Shown one piece after another: positions 56,709 through 64,000 of a stretch of DNA of 64,000 bases; position 1 is the stretch's first letter; each line of letters opens with the position of its first letter. Made by a program: the position numbers and the translations under genes. The stretch comes from Methyloterricola oryzae (GTDB taxonomy: Bacteria > Pseudomonadota > Gammaproteobacteria > Methylococcales > Methylococcaceae): NCBI RefSeq assembly GCF_000934725.1, contig NZ_JYNS01000011.1, positions 1 through 64,000 on the forward strand. Direction: 5' to 3'. The notes beneath the pieces were generated by a model. That model did no database searches and was not told the origin of the DNA. It saw only the letters and a program-made list of their open reading frames with translations.

Positions 56709-57176
56709 TCAGGTCTTGGGTTTCTTGGCGCCCAGGAGCTGCGTCATGATCTGCTCCTTGGCAGCTAGCCAATCCTGCTCTTCGAAGCCAACGGCGAAGT
56801 TGCGCTTTTCCGCCAGATAATAAGCCGCCTCGGCCACCATCTTGTCGATGACGTCCTGATTGGGCAAGCCCGCCGTCGAGGAGGACGCCGCCGCCTTGGT
56901 CTTGCTGGTACTCGCACGCCGCGTCGTCTTCTTCTCTGCCGCGTCGGCATCGGCTATCTGGGCACGCGCCTTAGCGCCCTTACCCTCTGAAGCCGATTTC
57001 GGACCTGCCGCGGGAGTGACGACCGGCTCCACCGGCGCCCGCTTGGCCGCGGGTGCCTTGCCTGCCGCAGCCTTGGAGGCAGCCGCTTTCTCTGCAACAG
57101 CACTGTCTGAAACCGCCGCTTTTGCGCTGGCCCCGCGTGCCGGCTTCTTCTTCGGTGTCTCGGTCGATTCACTCAT
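56709..57176 (-). CDS. DUF2934-type protein with Ala/Lys-rich N-terminal tail
   Basis: The 155 residues fall into two parts. Residues 1-105 form a low-complexity tail rich in Ala, Lys, Ser and Pro (TPKKKPARGASAKAAVSDSA, KTTRRASTSKTKAAASSS), like histone H1-type bacterial tails. The C-terminal 50 residues (DVIDKMVAEAAYYLAEKRNFAVGFEEQDWLAAKEQI) are the small helical DUF2934 domain, whose function I do not know. The basic tail suggests nucleic acid or envelope binding, but this is inference. ATG 57176 has GGAGAG upstream; longer frames to 57344 are less likely. It is monocistronic. Confidence 0.8.
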   Translation of the reverse strand: MSESTETPKKKPARGASAKAAVSDSAVAEKAAASKAAAGKAPAAKRAPVEPVVTPAAGPKSASEGKGAKARAQIADADAAEKKTTRRASTSKTKAAASSSTAGLPNQDVIDKMVAEAAYYLAEKRNFAVGFEEQDWLAAKEQIMTQLLGAKKPKT

Positions 57177-57504
57177 GTAACGCTCTCCATGGGGTGGATG
57201 TCTTGCAAGCTTCAATATACCTGCCAATCGTGGGATGTAAAGCGCATGATTGGACATACATCGTTGAAATTGTAATCCACTTTTCCCGCGCAAGAACCCA
57301 TAGGGACTTTTTTTAGTTCCGTACCAATCCTCTATACCAAACAATTTATCATTAAATTTCAGTATTTTACCTTAAGCCTTCGAATTGCATTCAAACCTGC
57401 CGCACCGGTCCGGCCGACGATGATGGTTCACTATCGCAACCCGACTGGTTATAGTGGAACGAATTCTGACCGATTAGGCTCGTCAGGACGCCATACCCGC
57501 GCCC
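57177..57504. promoter_or_regulatory. Divergent AT-rich intergenic region
   Basis: These 328 bases are AT-rich (notably 57300-57380) and separate the DUF2934 gene from the protein kinase gene. No gene or clear operator was recognised. Confidence 0.4.
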
Positions 57505-59868
57505 ATGCAAAACATTCGTCAACCCATCCCCCTCACGCCCGGCTACCGGCTTCAAAACTGGTATGAGATCGGCCGCGTGCTGGGGCGAGGAAATATCGGC
57601 GTCACCTACCAGGCCCACGACTGCAACCTGGAACGCACCGTCGCCATCAAGGAATACCTCCCGGTAAGCTTGGCGGCCCGCGAGAGTGGCGTTTTCGTGC
57701 AACCCTCGGACACTCACGATGAGGACTCGTACCACATCGGGGTCGAGGCCTTCCTGGACGAAGCGCGGGTTCTGGCTAAATTGGACCACCCCAATGTCCC
57801 CAGCATCATCAACGTTTTCGTGGCGCACAACACGGCCTACATGGTGATGAGCTTCGAGGAGGGCGAAACGCTGGAGTCCATACTGCAGCGTCGACGCACC
57901 CTGGAGGAAGGCGAACTCCTGCATCTGCTGATGCCCTTGCTCAGCGCGCTGGAACGTCTGCATGACATTGGGCATATACACGGCGACCTGACGCCGACGC
58001 ACATCATGGTAAGGCCGGATGGCAGCCCGGTCATGCTGGACTTTGGCGGCACCCGACGCATGGTCTCGGAACTCACCCACTCGCTGCATGCATCCCCCGG
58101 TTTTTCGGCGCCTGAAATCTACTTTGGCAAGAAGGATCAGATCGGTCCCGCCGCGGATATTTATGGGCTTGCGGCCGTGCTTTACCGTGCGGTCACCGGC
58201 GTGACCCCACCCGATGCCCTGGAACGAAGCCGCAGCATGCTCAGCGAATCACGCGACCCGCTGATGCCGTGCCTGCAGATGGGCGGACAGCGTTACAGCG
58301 AAAGCCTGCTGCGCACCATCGACAGTGGCCTCAGGCTGGACCGTGACGAACGCCCCAAGACCATCGCGGCCTGGCGCCGCGAATTCGGCTCATCGCCGAT
58401 CGGCGGCATGGAGAGTGTGCGACTGCGCGCCGATTCCGACCCCGGATTCGCCGCCGCAGGTCGGCGGCCCCGGCGCAGCCGGAGTGAAGAAGAGGGATCA
58501 CGTACGCTTCTGGTGGCGGGCGGACTTCTGGCGGTCGTTTTGCTGCTGCTCGCCGGGCGCGCCTTGCTCAACCGCGAGGATGAAGCCCCATCGGTCGAAT
58601 CGGCGGCACAGAAACCGCCAGCGGAAGCCGCCGCAATTCCATCCCTGCCTCCGGTAGCTGCGGCGGCGGCCACTCCCGCGCCAAGTTCCGACATCCGCAA
58701 GGAGCCCGAGCGCACGACTGCGTCGCCCTCGCCGCGCGCGGCACAGGACGATTTGCTGGCGGACAAGGTGCTTGCCCTGTTGTCAGCGGCCCGCGACGAC
58801 ATGGATGCGGGACGTCAACTGAGCCCTGCCGACGACAATGCCCTCGCCAAGTTCAGGGCCGTTCTGGCGTTGAATCCAGGGCATGCGGAAGCTCGCGAAG
58901 GCCTGAACCGGATCGCCAACGAACTGATCGCGAAAGCGCAGGAGGCCTCCCGAAGGCGCGACTGGAGCAAGGCGCAGGGCTACCTGGATCAGGCAGGTTC
59001 GGTACTTCCGGGCCTGGACAAACTCGCTGCTGCGCGCAAGGAACTGCATGCCCATATGCTGGAGAGCTCGCCGGTCCAGCCGCAGGAGTCACCGAAACCG
59101 ACTGGCGCAGCGGCACAGGCCCAGCATCTGGCCAGTGTTGCGCGCCGAGCGATCGCGCGCAAGCAGTGGCAGAAGGCCGGAGCAGACATCAACAAGATTG
59201 CCGCTTTCATGCCCCAGTATGAGGAACTCCCGGCCCTGCGGCAGGAACTGGCCGACGCGCTGCAACGACAGCCAGCGGAGGTTCCCCCGCCTCCCAGCGG
59301 AGAACTGTCTCGGGGCGCCAAACGCGAACTTCAGACATACATCAAGCGTGCAAGAACCGCCCTGCAGCGGCATCATTGGGACAAGGCGAATTACTACATT
59401 GGCAAGGCCGCCGCCCTGACGCCGGATTCGGAAGAAGTTTCCGCCCTTCAGGGCGAATTGAATGCCGCACTCAGGGAGGCGCCCGCGCCGGTGGAGCCGG
59501 TGGCGGTTCCCCCACCGCAAAACGCGCCGACTGCTGCGGCGCAAGTCGCCATCCGTGGCGCCAGCGTCAGCCTGCCCGTTGCCTCGCCTGGCCAAACCAT
59601 CGAATTTGAAACCGATTTCGTGCTTGAACTACCGCAGGGCGAGCGGGAACGCCAAGTCACAGCGACCTGGTCCCTGATCCACAATGGGCGCCGGATAGGA
59701 AAGCAGGGTGAGGCGTCGATGCCGCTCAAGTCGGGCAGCCATTCCACCCGTACCGAACTGGAACTGCCTGCCAGCATGAAGGCCGGAACCTATGTGGTGG
59801 AACATCGGATTGGAGCGGGCAACAGTCAGGACGTTGCCCGCTCCAGCTTTCAAGTGACGCATCCTTAA
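57505..59868 (+). CDS. Membrane Ser/Thr protein kinase with C-terminal helical repeats
   Basis: This Hanks-type kinase has 787 residues. Cytoplasmic kinase domain about 18-285: Gly loop GRVLGRGNIGVTYQAHD, Lys in VAIKEYLP, catalytic loop HIHGDLTPTHIMV (HRD appears as HGD, and the usual Asn as His) and intact DFG in VMLDFGGTRR, SPGFSAPEIY. A transmembrane helix is at about 332-352 (LLVAGGLLAVVLLLLAGRALL), then a Pro/Ala-rich linker. Three copies of a TPR-like helical repeat follow (about 430-665; e.g. AQEASRRRDWSKAQGYLDQAGSVLPGLDKLAAARKEL). The C-terminal beta-sandwich starts at about 685. The changed catalytic loop could reduce activity. Substrates are unknown; the outer part may sense cell-envelope ligands. 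Confidence 0.9.
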   Translation: MQNIRQPIPLTPGYRLQNWYEIGRVLGRGNIGVTYQAHDCNLERTVAIKEYLPVSLAARESGVFVQPSDTHDEDSYHIGVEAFLDEARVLAKLDHPNVPSIINVFVAHNTAYMVMSFEEGETLESILQRRRTLEEGELLHLLMPLLSALERLHDIGHIHGDLTPTHIMVRPDGSPVMLDFGGTRRMVSELTHSLHASPGFSAPEIYFGKKDQIGPAADIYGLAAVLYRAVTGVTPPDALERSRSMLSESRDPLMPCLQMGGQRYSESLLRTIDSGLRLDRDERPKTIAAWRREFGSSPIGGMESVRLRADSDPGFAAAGRRPRRSRSEEEGSRTLLVAGGLLAVVLLLLAGRALLNREDEAPSVESAAQKPPAEAAAIPSLPPVAAAAATPAPSSDIRKEPERTTASPSPRAAQDDLLADKVLALLSAARDDMDAGRQLSPADDNALAKFRAVLALNPGHAEAREGLNRIANELIAKAQEASRRRDWSKAQGYLDQAGSVLPGLDKLAAARKELHAHMLESSPVQPQESPKPTGAAAQAQHLASVARRAIARKQWQKAGADINKIAAFMPQYEELPALRQELADALQRQPAEVPPPPSGELSRGAKRELQTYIKRARTALQRHHWDKANYYIGKAAALTPDSEEVSALQGELNAALREAPAPVEPVAVPPPQNAPTAAAQVAIRGASVSLPVASPGQTIEFETDFVLELPQGERERQVTATWSLIHNGRRIGKQGEASMPLKSGSHSTRTELELPASMKAGTYVVEHRIGAGNSQDVARSSFQVTHP

Positions 59869-59953
59869 TGCCAGCGGCACAGCGGAACGCGCCGTATTGC
59901 GGAAGCGGGGTCCGACACAGCGTGCCCGAACCCCGCGGAACCGGCGGCCCGTG

Positions 59954-62620
59954 CTAGCCGCTCGATAGACTCAAGCCGCGCTCCGGCCGGCTGAAGTTAT
60001 GGCAGGCGGCGCAGTCCTTGCGCTTATCCTGCACATGACGGCTATGAACGGACGTGAATGTGCGCCCGCTGCTCTCCACGCTGTGGCATTGACGGCACAC
60101 CGTGTTGAATGTGCCATCGAGGGTTGCCTGTCGAGTCCCCTGCACCGCGCTGGCTCCCGTGCGCAGACCATATCCCAGCTTACCCTTAAGATCCATCCGC
60201 ACCGGACCGCCGGTCAAGGCCGAGTGGCAGGCGCCACAGGCCAGAGCGCTCGATGAACTGTCCACACCGTGATTGATGGTCTGGTAGGTATGCACCGGCA
60301 CCACCTCGTAGTCGTCGGTGGACGCCATACCGGGCGTGTTCGCCATACCGTTGCGGACGGCCGTATCGAAGTCCCCCGTTCGGAAGAACTCGAAGGTCGA
60401 GTGTGCAACGAGGGTATCGGTCGCCTTGTGGCGGGCAAGCTTGCCCCAATGCTCCTTCATCGGATAGAGCTTGGCCGCGCTACTGGCAACTCCGCCGTTG
60501 GGCGCGCCCAGGACGTAGGCGGCACTGGTCGTTCCGAGGCTGGTCGCCACCGCCGAGGGCAGAACCTTGGTCGGCACATCGCCAGCCGGCCCTCCATGCA
60601 AGACCTCACCGATGTAGTACACGCGGCTGGTGCCATCGAACCATTCATAGGTCGGCACCAGATTGCTGCCCTCTTCCACCTTGGGCAGCCATCCGCCACG
60701 CCCATTGCAGGCCGTCTGCGAAACTTGTGGTGTTTGCCAGTCACGCAGGATTTCCGTCGCGATGCCAACGCCGTTGACCACCTTCGCATAGGTGGGAATG
60801 TGGCAGGTTTGACAGGCCACCTTCATGGCATGCTTGTCCCGGCTGGAACCGGTCGTTGCGCTGTAATCGCCATGTGGGCGATTGCTGTGACACCCCGCAC
60901 TGTCGCAGGTGAAACGGGCGCTAACGTCGTTGGCGCGCAAGTCCAAGCCGCGGCCCCTGACGCGATGCCCTTCGCCCTTGTCCCCGGGCGCGTTATGACA
61001 GGTGGAGCAGGTCTGATTGGCGCCGGCTGGACTCATGTGCACATCCATCTCGACCGGAGGGCTGATGAGGGCGGTAGACAGATCGCCGCGCTTGGCGCCG
61101 TTTGCTCCCGCTGCTCCAGCGTGGCAGCTCAGACAGGACTTACGTGTGGTCGGATGCACGGTGCGAGCGGCCTCAAGGGCCGTGATGGGCATCTTTGCCG
61201 TGGGCATGCCGGCGAGTTCCGGATTGGTCGGGTCTGCCGGAACGAACTGGAAGTCCTTGGTCACCTGATCAAGCACGGGGATTCCCTTCAGACCGACCCG
61301 GGTAACCTGCCCAGTCAATGCAGCCGAAAGAATGCCGTTCTGATCTTCGACCACGTTCTCCAAGACCATGTTTTCGAAGTAACCGGCCGCCGGATTGGGG
61401 AAGCGCTTGTAGACCTCCTGGTGACACGTCATACAATCCACGTTCGACAGCTGCTTATGGGCCTCTTCGGAGCCCAGCGGCAATTTCTCGAATTCCGACT
61501 GCGCCATCGGGAATCGACCATTGCCCACATGGCAGTTGGCGCAGGTAAAACGTGGCGATGTGGTTGGGCTGCCGCAATAGGTGTTGAGGCCGTCAGCTAC
61601 CAGTTCCCCCGCGGCTTTCGCTGGATGCTTTCCGGCCCTGGCAAAGTTGGCCGGTATGTTGGTCACATTCGGGAACGCTCCACCCTGCTGATAATGCACA
61701 GAACCGTGCATGTCCCGCGCCTGCTTCTCGTGACAGGTGACGCAGACTTCAGGCCCCGTGTAATTCTGGATGCATTCCGCATGGGCCGTCTTGCCATCCG
61801 TGGGCACCGGACTGCAGGAAACCGCGGCAGGTGTCGGCGATGGACTCGGGCTCGGGCTTGCTGTCGGTGACGGACTGGGGCTGGGACTTGCCGTGGGCTG
61901 TGGAGTACTCGACGGAAGTGGGGTCGCGGTGGGCTCTGGCGTAGCCGTAGGCGAGGGCGTTGGGGTCGGAGTCGGTGAAGGACTGGGCGGAGGTGGTGCG
62001 TTGACGCTGATTCGCACCGTGTCCGCTGAACTGCGGCCGCCTTTATCGTCGGTCACGACCAGCGAGAAAACGTACTGCCCTGCCGAAAGGTTCAAGGTCG
62101 GATTTACGACGTCGGCAGGGTCCGGGGTGCCGGTCCAGGTGTAGGTCGCAATGCTGCCATCCGGGTCGCTGGAGCCCGATCCATCCAGGCTCACCGAGAC
62201 CGTTCCCATCTCGTTGGCCAGCATCAGCACCTGATCTGGACCCGCACTGGCTGTCGGTAACTGGTTGGCGGGCGCGCTATCACAATTGGACGGCGCATTG
62301 GATACCCTGCTTTCGTCCGTATCGCCATTCGAAACAGCACGTACCCGGCAGGGAACCGTGGCCGGCTGATTGATGGTTACTCGCCAGTCGCCTCCGCTGC
62401 TAGCAGTCACGTTGGCAATTTGCCGCCCGGTTGCCACGGAAAATAGCGTAACCGTGGCGCGATCATCTGCCTCACCGGAAATGGTCAAGCGCTTGTAGGT
62501 GGCGCTCCAACTCGCGCTTTTGATATCCAGCCCGCCTGCCTGCGCCGAAGCGTCGAACAAAGCGAGGGCTGTTAACATCAGCAACAACCAAGGCCGCTTT
62601 AGTTTTCGTTCCCGTATCAT
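59954..62620 (-). CDS. Secreted PKD-containing multiheme cytochrome c
   Basis: This large exported protein of 888 residues has a signal peptide (about 1-28, FDASAQA), a beta-sandwich-like start and a PKD domain (about 125-205, [14 protein letters not shown]...[17 protein letters not shown]). A Pro/Ser/Thr-rich repeat linker covers about 210-265 ([20 protein letters not shown]). The cytochrome part has nine CxxCH sites (e.g. CVTCH, CANCH, CMTCH, CLSCH, CSTCH, CQTCH, CGACH, CRQCH, CAACH) and one CDSAGCH (CX4CH), so up to ten hemes. It may transfer electrons at or outside the outer membrane; methanotrophs have surface multiheme cytochromes. ATG 62620 has GAGGAGA at ideal distance. It converges on the kinase gene. 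Confidence 0.93.
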   Translation of the reverse strand: MIRERKLKRPWLLLMLTALALFDASAQAGGLDIKSASWSATYKRLTISGEADDRATVTLFSVATGRQIANVTASSGGDWRVTINQPATVPCRVRAVSNGDTDESRVSNAPSNCDSAPANQLPTASAGPDQVLMLANEMGTVSVSLDGSGSSDPDGSIATYTWTGTPDPADVVNPTLNLSAGQYVFSLVVTDDKGGRSSADTVRISVNAPPPPSPSPTPTPTPSPTATPEPTATPLPSSTPQPTASPSPSPSPTASPSPSPSPTPAAVSCSPVPTDGKTAHAECIQNYTGPEVCVTCHEKQARDMHGSVHYQQGGAFPNVTNIPANFARAGKHPAKAAGELVADGLNTYCGSPTTSPRFTCANCHVGNGRFPMAQSEFEKLPLGSEEAHKQLSNVDCMTCHQEVYKRFPNPAAGYFENMVLENVVEDQNGILSAALTGQVTRVGLKGIPVLDQVTKDFQFVPADPTNPELAGMPTAKMPITALEAARTVHPTTRKSCLSCHAGAAGANGAKRGDLSTALISPPVEMDVHMSPAGANQTCSTCHNAPGDKGEGHRVRGRGLDLRANDVSARFTCDSAGCHSNRPHGDYSATTGSSRDKHAMKVACQTCHIPTYAKVVNGVGIATEILRDWQTPQVSQTACNGRGGWLPKVEEGSNLVPTYEWFDGTSRVYYIGEVLHGGPAGDVPTKVLPSAVATSLGTTSAAYVLGAPNGGVASSAAKLYPMKEHWGKLARHKATDTLVAHSTFEFFRTGDFDTAVRNGMANTPGMASTDDYEVVPVHTYQTINHGVDSSSSALACGACHSALTGGPVRMDLKGKLGYGLRTGASAVQGTRQATLDGTFNTVCRQCHSVESSGRTFTSVHSRHVQDKRKDCAACHNFSRPERGLSLSSG

Positions 62621-63413
62621 TGGATTGTCTCCTCATGACTGGTTGAACTGCAATGCCCGAACGGCCATTGCCGGAGATCCGGCCCCGTCCTTGAATAACG
62701 GAACCCTTTCCGGCCAAAAAGGCGCGTTGATCATCGATCTACAACTGCAGCAAGCCTCGGGGCCCACCGCGGCGGCACGACCTTGGAGTGATTCGAAACC
62801 AATTGAAAATCCGGCCGCCCGATCATCCAAGCCTTTACGACGAATGGATGACGAACGCACCGAAGCTGCTGAGGCCGGCTTGCTTGCTTTCTTTCTGGTT
62901 TTTCGTGAAAGCCAGTCGCGAGATATCTCGGTCCATTATTATTTTTCTTTATTGAACACTTTTACCGCGCGCGGCTGCAGCTAGCCGCGACGGTACTTGC
63001 ATCACCTTTCAGAACAACCCGGCGTCCGGGTAACCCCATAGGGAAAGACACCGCTTTCGCTATGAGTCAGTAAAATTAGCAGCAAACCTTGAATGGTCAA
63101 TCAGACTATGTCTCAGAACTGCTATTTTTCCGCACAAACTCGCAATTAATATGAAACTTTAGTATCAGATAATTTCAGTCTGGCAAATCCGTGCAGTCGG
63201 CCACTTGTGGCTTGATGAGAGCGGAATGCCAGGAAAGCATGGCTTCGAATTCAGGCGCGTCGAGAAGCCCTGCTGTTGAAGGCGGCAAGCACCGCATAAG
63301 GTGTTTGAGGGCGGTTCAGGGGGGGACGTGGATACAAAGCGCCCGCGGATGGAAATCAGGGAGACGTGCAGTAGAAATCAACTGCCTGAGTGAACGCGCA
63401 CACAAGGAGGTGT
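62621..63413. other. Intergenic region between cytochrome and recG
   Basis: About 790 bases hold only weak short frames on both strands. AT-rich patches at 62930-62960 and 63060-63180 may hold the cytochrome promoter. I see no RNA gene or repeat. Confidence 0.4.
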
Positions 63414-64000
63414 TTAGACTTCGGCGTAGCGGCCGGCATCACCGAGCCAGCGCCGCAAGAGCGGCCCAACCCGCTCCGGGTGGTTTCGCAGCAGCGCATC
63501 AGCCGCAGCCTTTACCGCATCGAGCAGCGCTTCATCGCGAGCGAGATCGGCCACCTTGAATTGCACCTGGCCTGTTTGTCGGACCCCGAGCAGTTCGCCA
63601 GGCCCTCGCAATTGCAGGTCTCTTTCCGCGATCAGGAAGCCGTCGGCGGTCTCACGTAAAATGCCCAAGCGCTGCTTGGCCGTGTCTGTCAGGGGCGGCT
63701 GATACATTAGCAGGCAATGACTTTCACCAGGCCCGCGCCCTACCCGTCCGCGCAGCTGATGCAGCTGCGCCAGGCCCAGCCGCTCGGGGTTCTCTATGAC
63801 CATCAGGCCGGCATTGGGCACGTCCACACCGACCTCGATCACCGTCGTCGCCACCAGCAAGTCAACCTCGGCTGCCTTGAAAGCCGCCATGACCACATCC
63901 TTCTCCGCAGACTTCATGCGCCCGTGAATCAGGCCGACGCGAACCTCAGGCAGCGCTTCGCGTAACAACGCGGCAGTCTTCTCCGCCGCCTCGCACTGCA
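63414..64000 (-). CDS. recG: ATP-dependent DNA helicase RecG, C-terminal part (cut by window edge)
   Basis: RecG remodels stalled replication forks and Holliday junctions. The visible 195 residues are its C terminus: VGLIHGRMKSAEKDVVMAAFKAAEVDLLVATTVIEVGVDVPNAGLMVIENPERLGLAQLHQLRGRVGRGPGESHCLLMY, with helicase motifs V and VI (QLRGRVGRG). The TRG-type region LQLRGPGELLGVRQTGQVQFKVADL and a helical tail follow. The frame stays open to the right edge (QCEAAEKTAALLREAL), so the N-terminal two thirds lie beyond the window. Confidence 0.95.
   Translation of the reverse strand, partial: QCEAAEKTAALLREALPEVRVGLIHGRMKSAEKDVVMAAFKAAEVDLLVATTVIEVGVDVPNAGLMVIENPERLGLAQLHQLRGRVGRGPGESHCLLMYQPPLTDTAKQRLGILRETADGFLIAERDLQLRGPGELLGVRQTGQVQFKVADLARDEALLDAVKAAADALLRNHPERVGPLLRRWLGDAGRYAEV

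Noticed and set aside
60269-61870. Long open frame on the plus strand opposite the cytochrome gene
   Set aside because: No heme motifs or domains; the minus frame has a signal peptide, ten heme sites and a good ribosome-binding site.
61800-62000. Short tandem repeats, possible CRISPR or satellite
   Set aside because: They encode the Pro/Ser/Thr linker of the cytochrome; units are 6-12 bases, imperfect and without spacers.
62499-62984. Plus-strand frame of 161 codons over the cytochrome start
   Set aside because: It overlaps the signal peptide region of the cytochrome in antisense and lacks a credible start signal.

Overview
The window comes from the chromosome of a gammaproteobacterial methanotroph of the Methylococcus type. 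The left edge carries the 5' third of pmoC (particulate methane monooxygenase). Further in are a lanthanide-type methanol dehydrogenase (xoxF) with xoxJ and a divergent SoxYZ-like carrier/metallohydrolase pair. Most genes are GC-rich. The block from about 30.85 to 46 kb is visibly more AT-rich (glmS inside it excepted), has long non-coding gaps, holds insertion-sequence debris and looks acquired.

Layout. 0-3 kb: pmoC (partial, leftward) and glgX. 3.1-8.2 kb: TonB-dependent receptor, YfiR-like periplasmic protein and a CHASE8-like sensor histidine kinase, probably one sensory unit. 8.2-13.4 kb: the xox region. 13.4-22.2 kb: housekeeping (lysS, and prfB with its programmed +1 frameshift), a TPR-sulfotransferase, a BT1-like transporter and a GH57 glycosidase. 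22.5-30.9 kb: signalling block with a very large MASE1/multi-PAS hybrid kinase, a FixJ-like regulator, a FixL-like PAS kinase with a degenerate ATPase domain, and a PAS-GGDEF diguanylate cyclase. 32.4-46 kb: a split, non-canonical Pel-type exopolysaccharide locus. 46-48.9 kb: a decayed IS66-type element nested in an IS5-like remnant. 49-64 kb: a VPLPA-CTERM protein, glyQS-gmhB-acyltransferase-CMD genes, an APC permease, a DUF2934 protein, a Ser/Thr kinase with helical repeats, a PKD-containing putative decaheme cytochrome c and the 3' part of recG.

The most interesting system is the Pel-type locus. pelD (with the c-di-GMP-binding residues preserved) stands apart from pelE-pelF-pelG, and none of pelA, pelB or pelC is present. 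In the pelEFG operon the first genes are instead a sugar-1-phosphate nucleotidyltransferase, an SDR epimerase/reductase and a membrane-anchored spherulin-4/GH135-like hydrolase with a fibronectin-III-like tail. A LegB-like dehydratase and glmS lie between the two halves on the other strand. A diguanylate cyclase with an intact allosteric I-site lies upstream of pelD, and an exosortase-type substrate lies just past the mobile elements. I read this as a c-di-GMP-controlled amino-sugar exopolysaccharide system whose periplasmic and outer-membrane parts were replaced or lie elsewhere. The IS5-like element appears to have inserted in the last codons of pelG, removing about 11 residues.

Limits: all calls come from reading the sequence and recalling families. 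No database search, alignment or structure prediction was run. Start codons are chosen from visible ribosome-binding sites and stated where uncertain.
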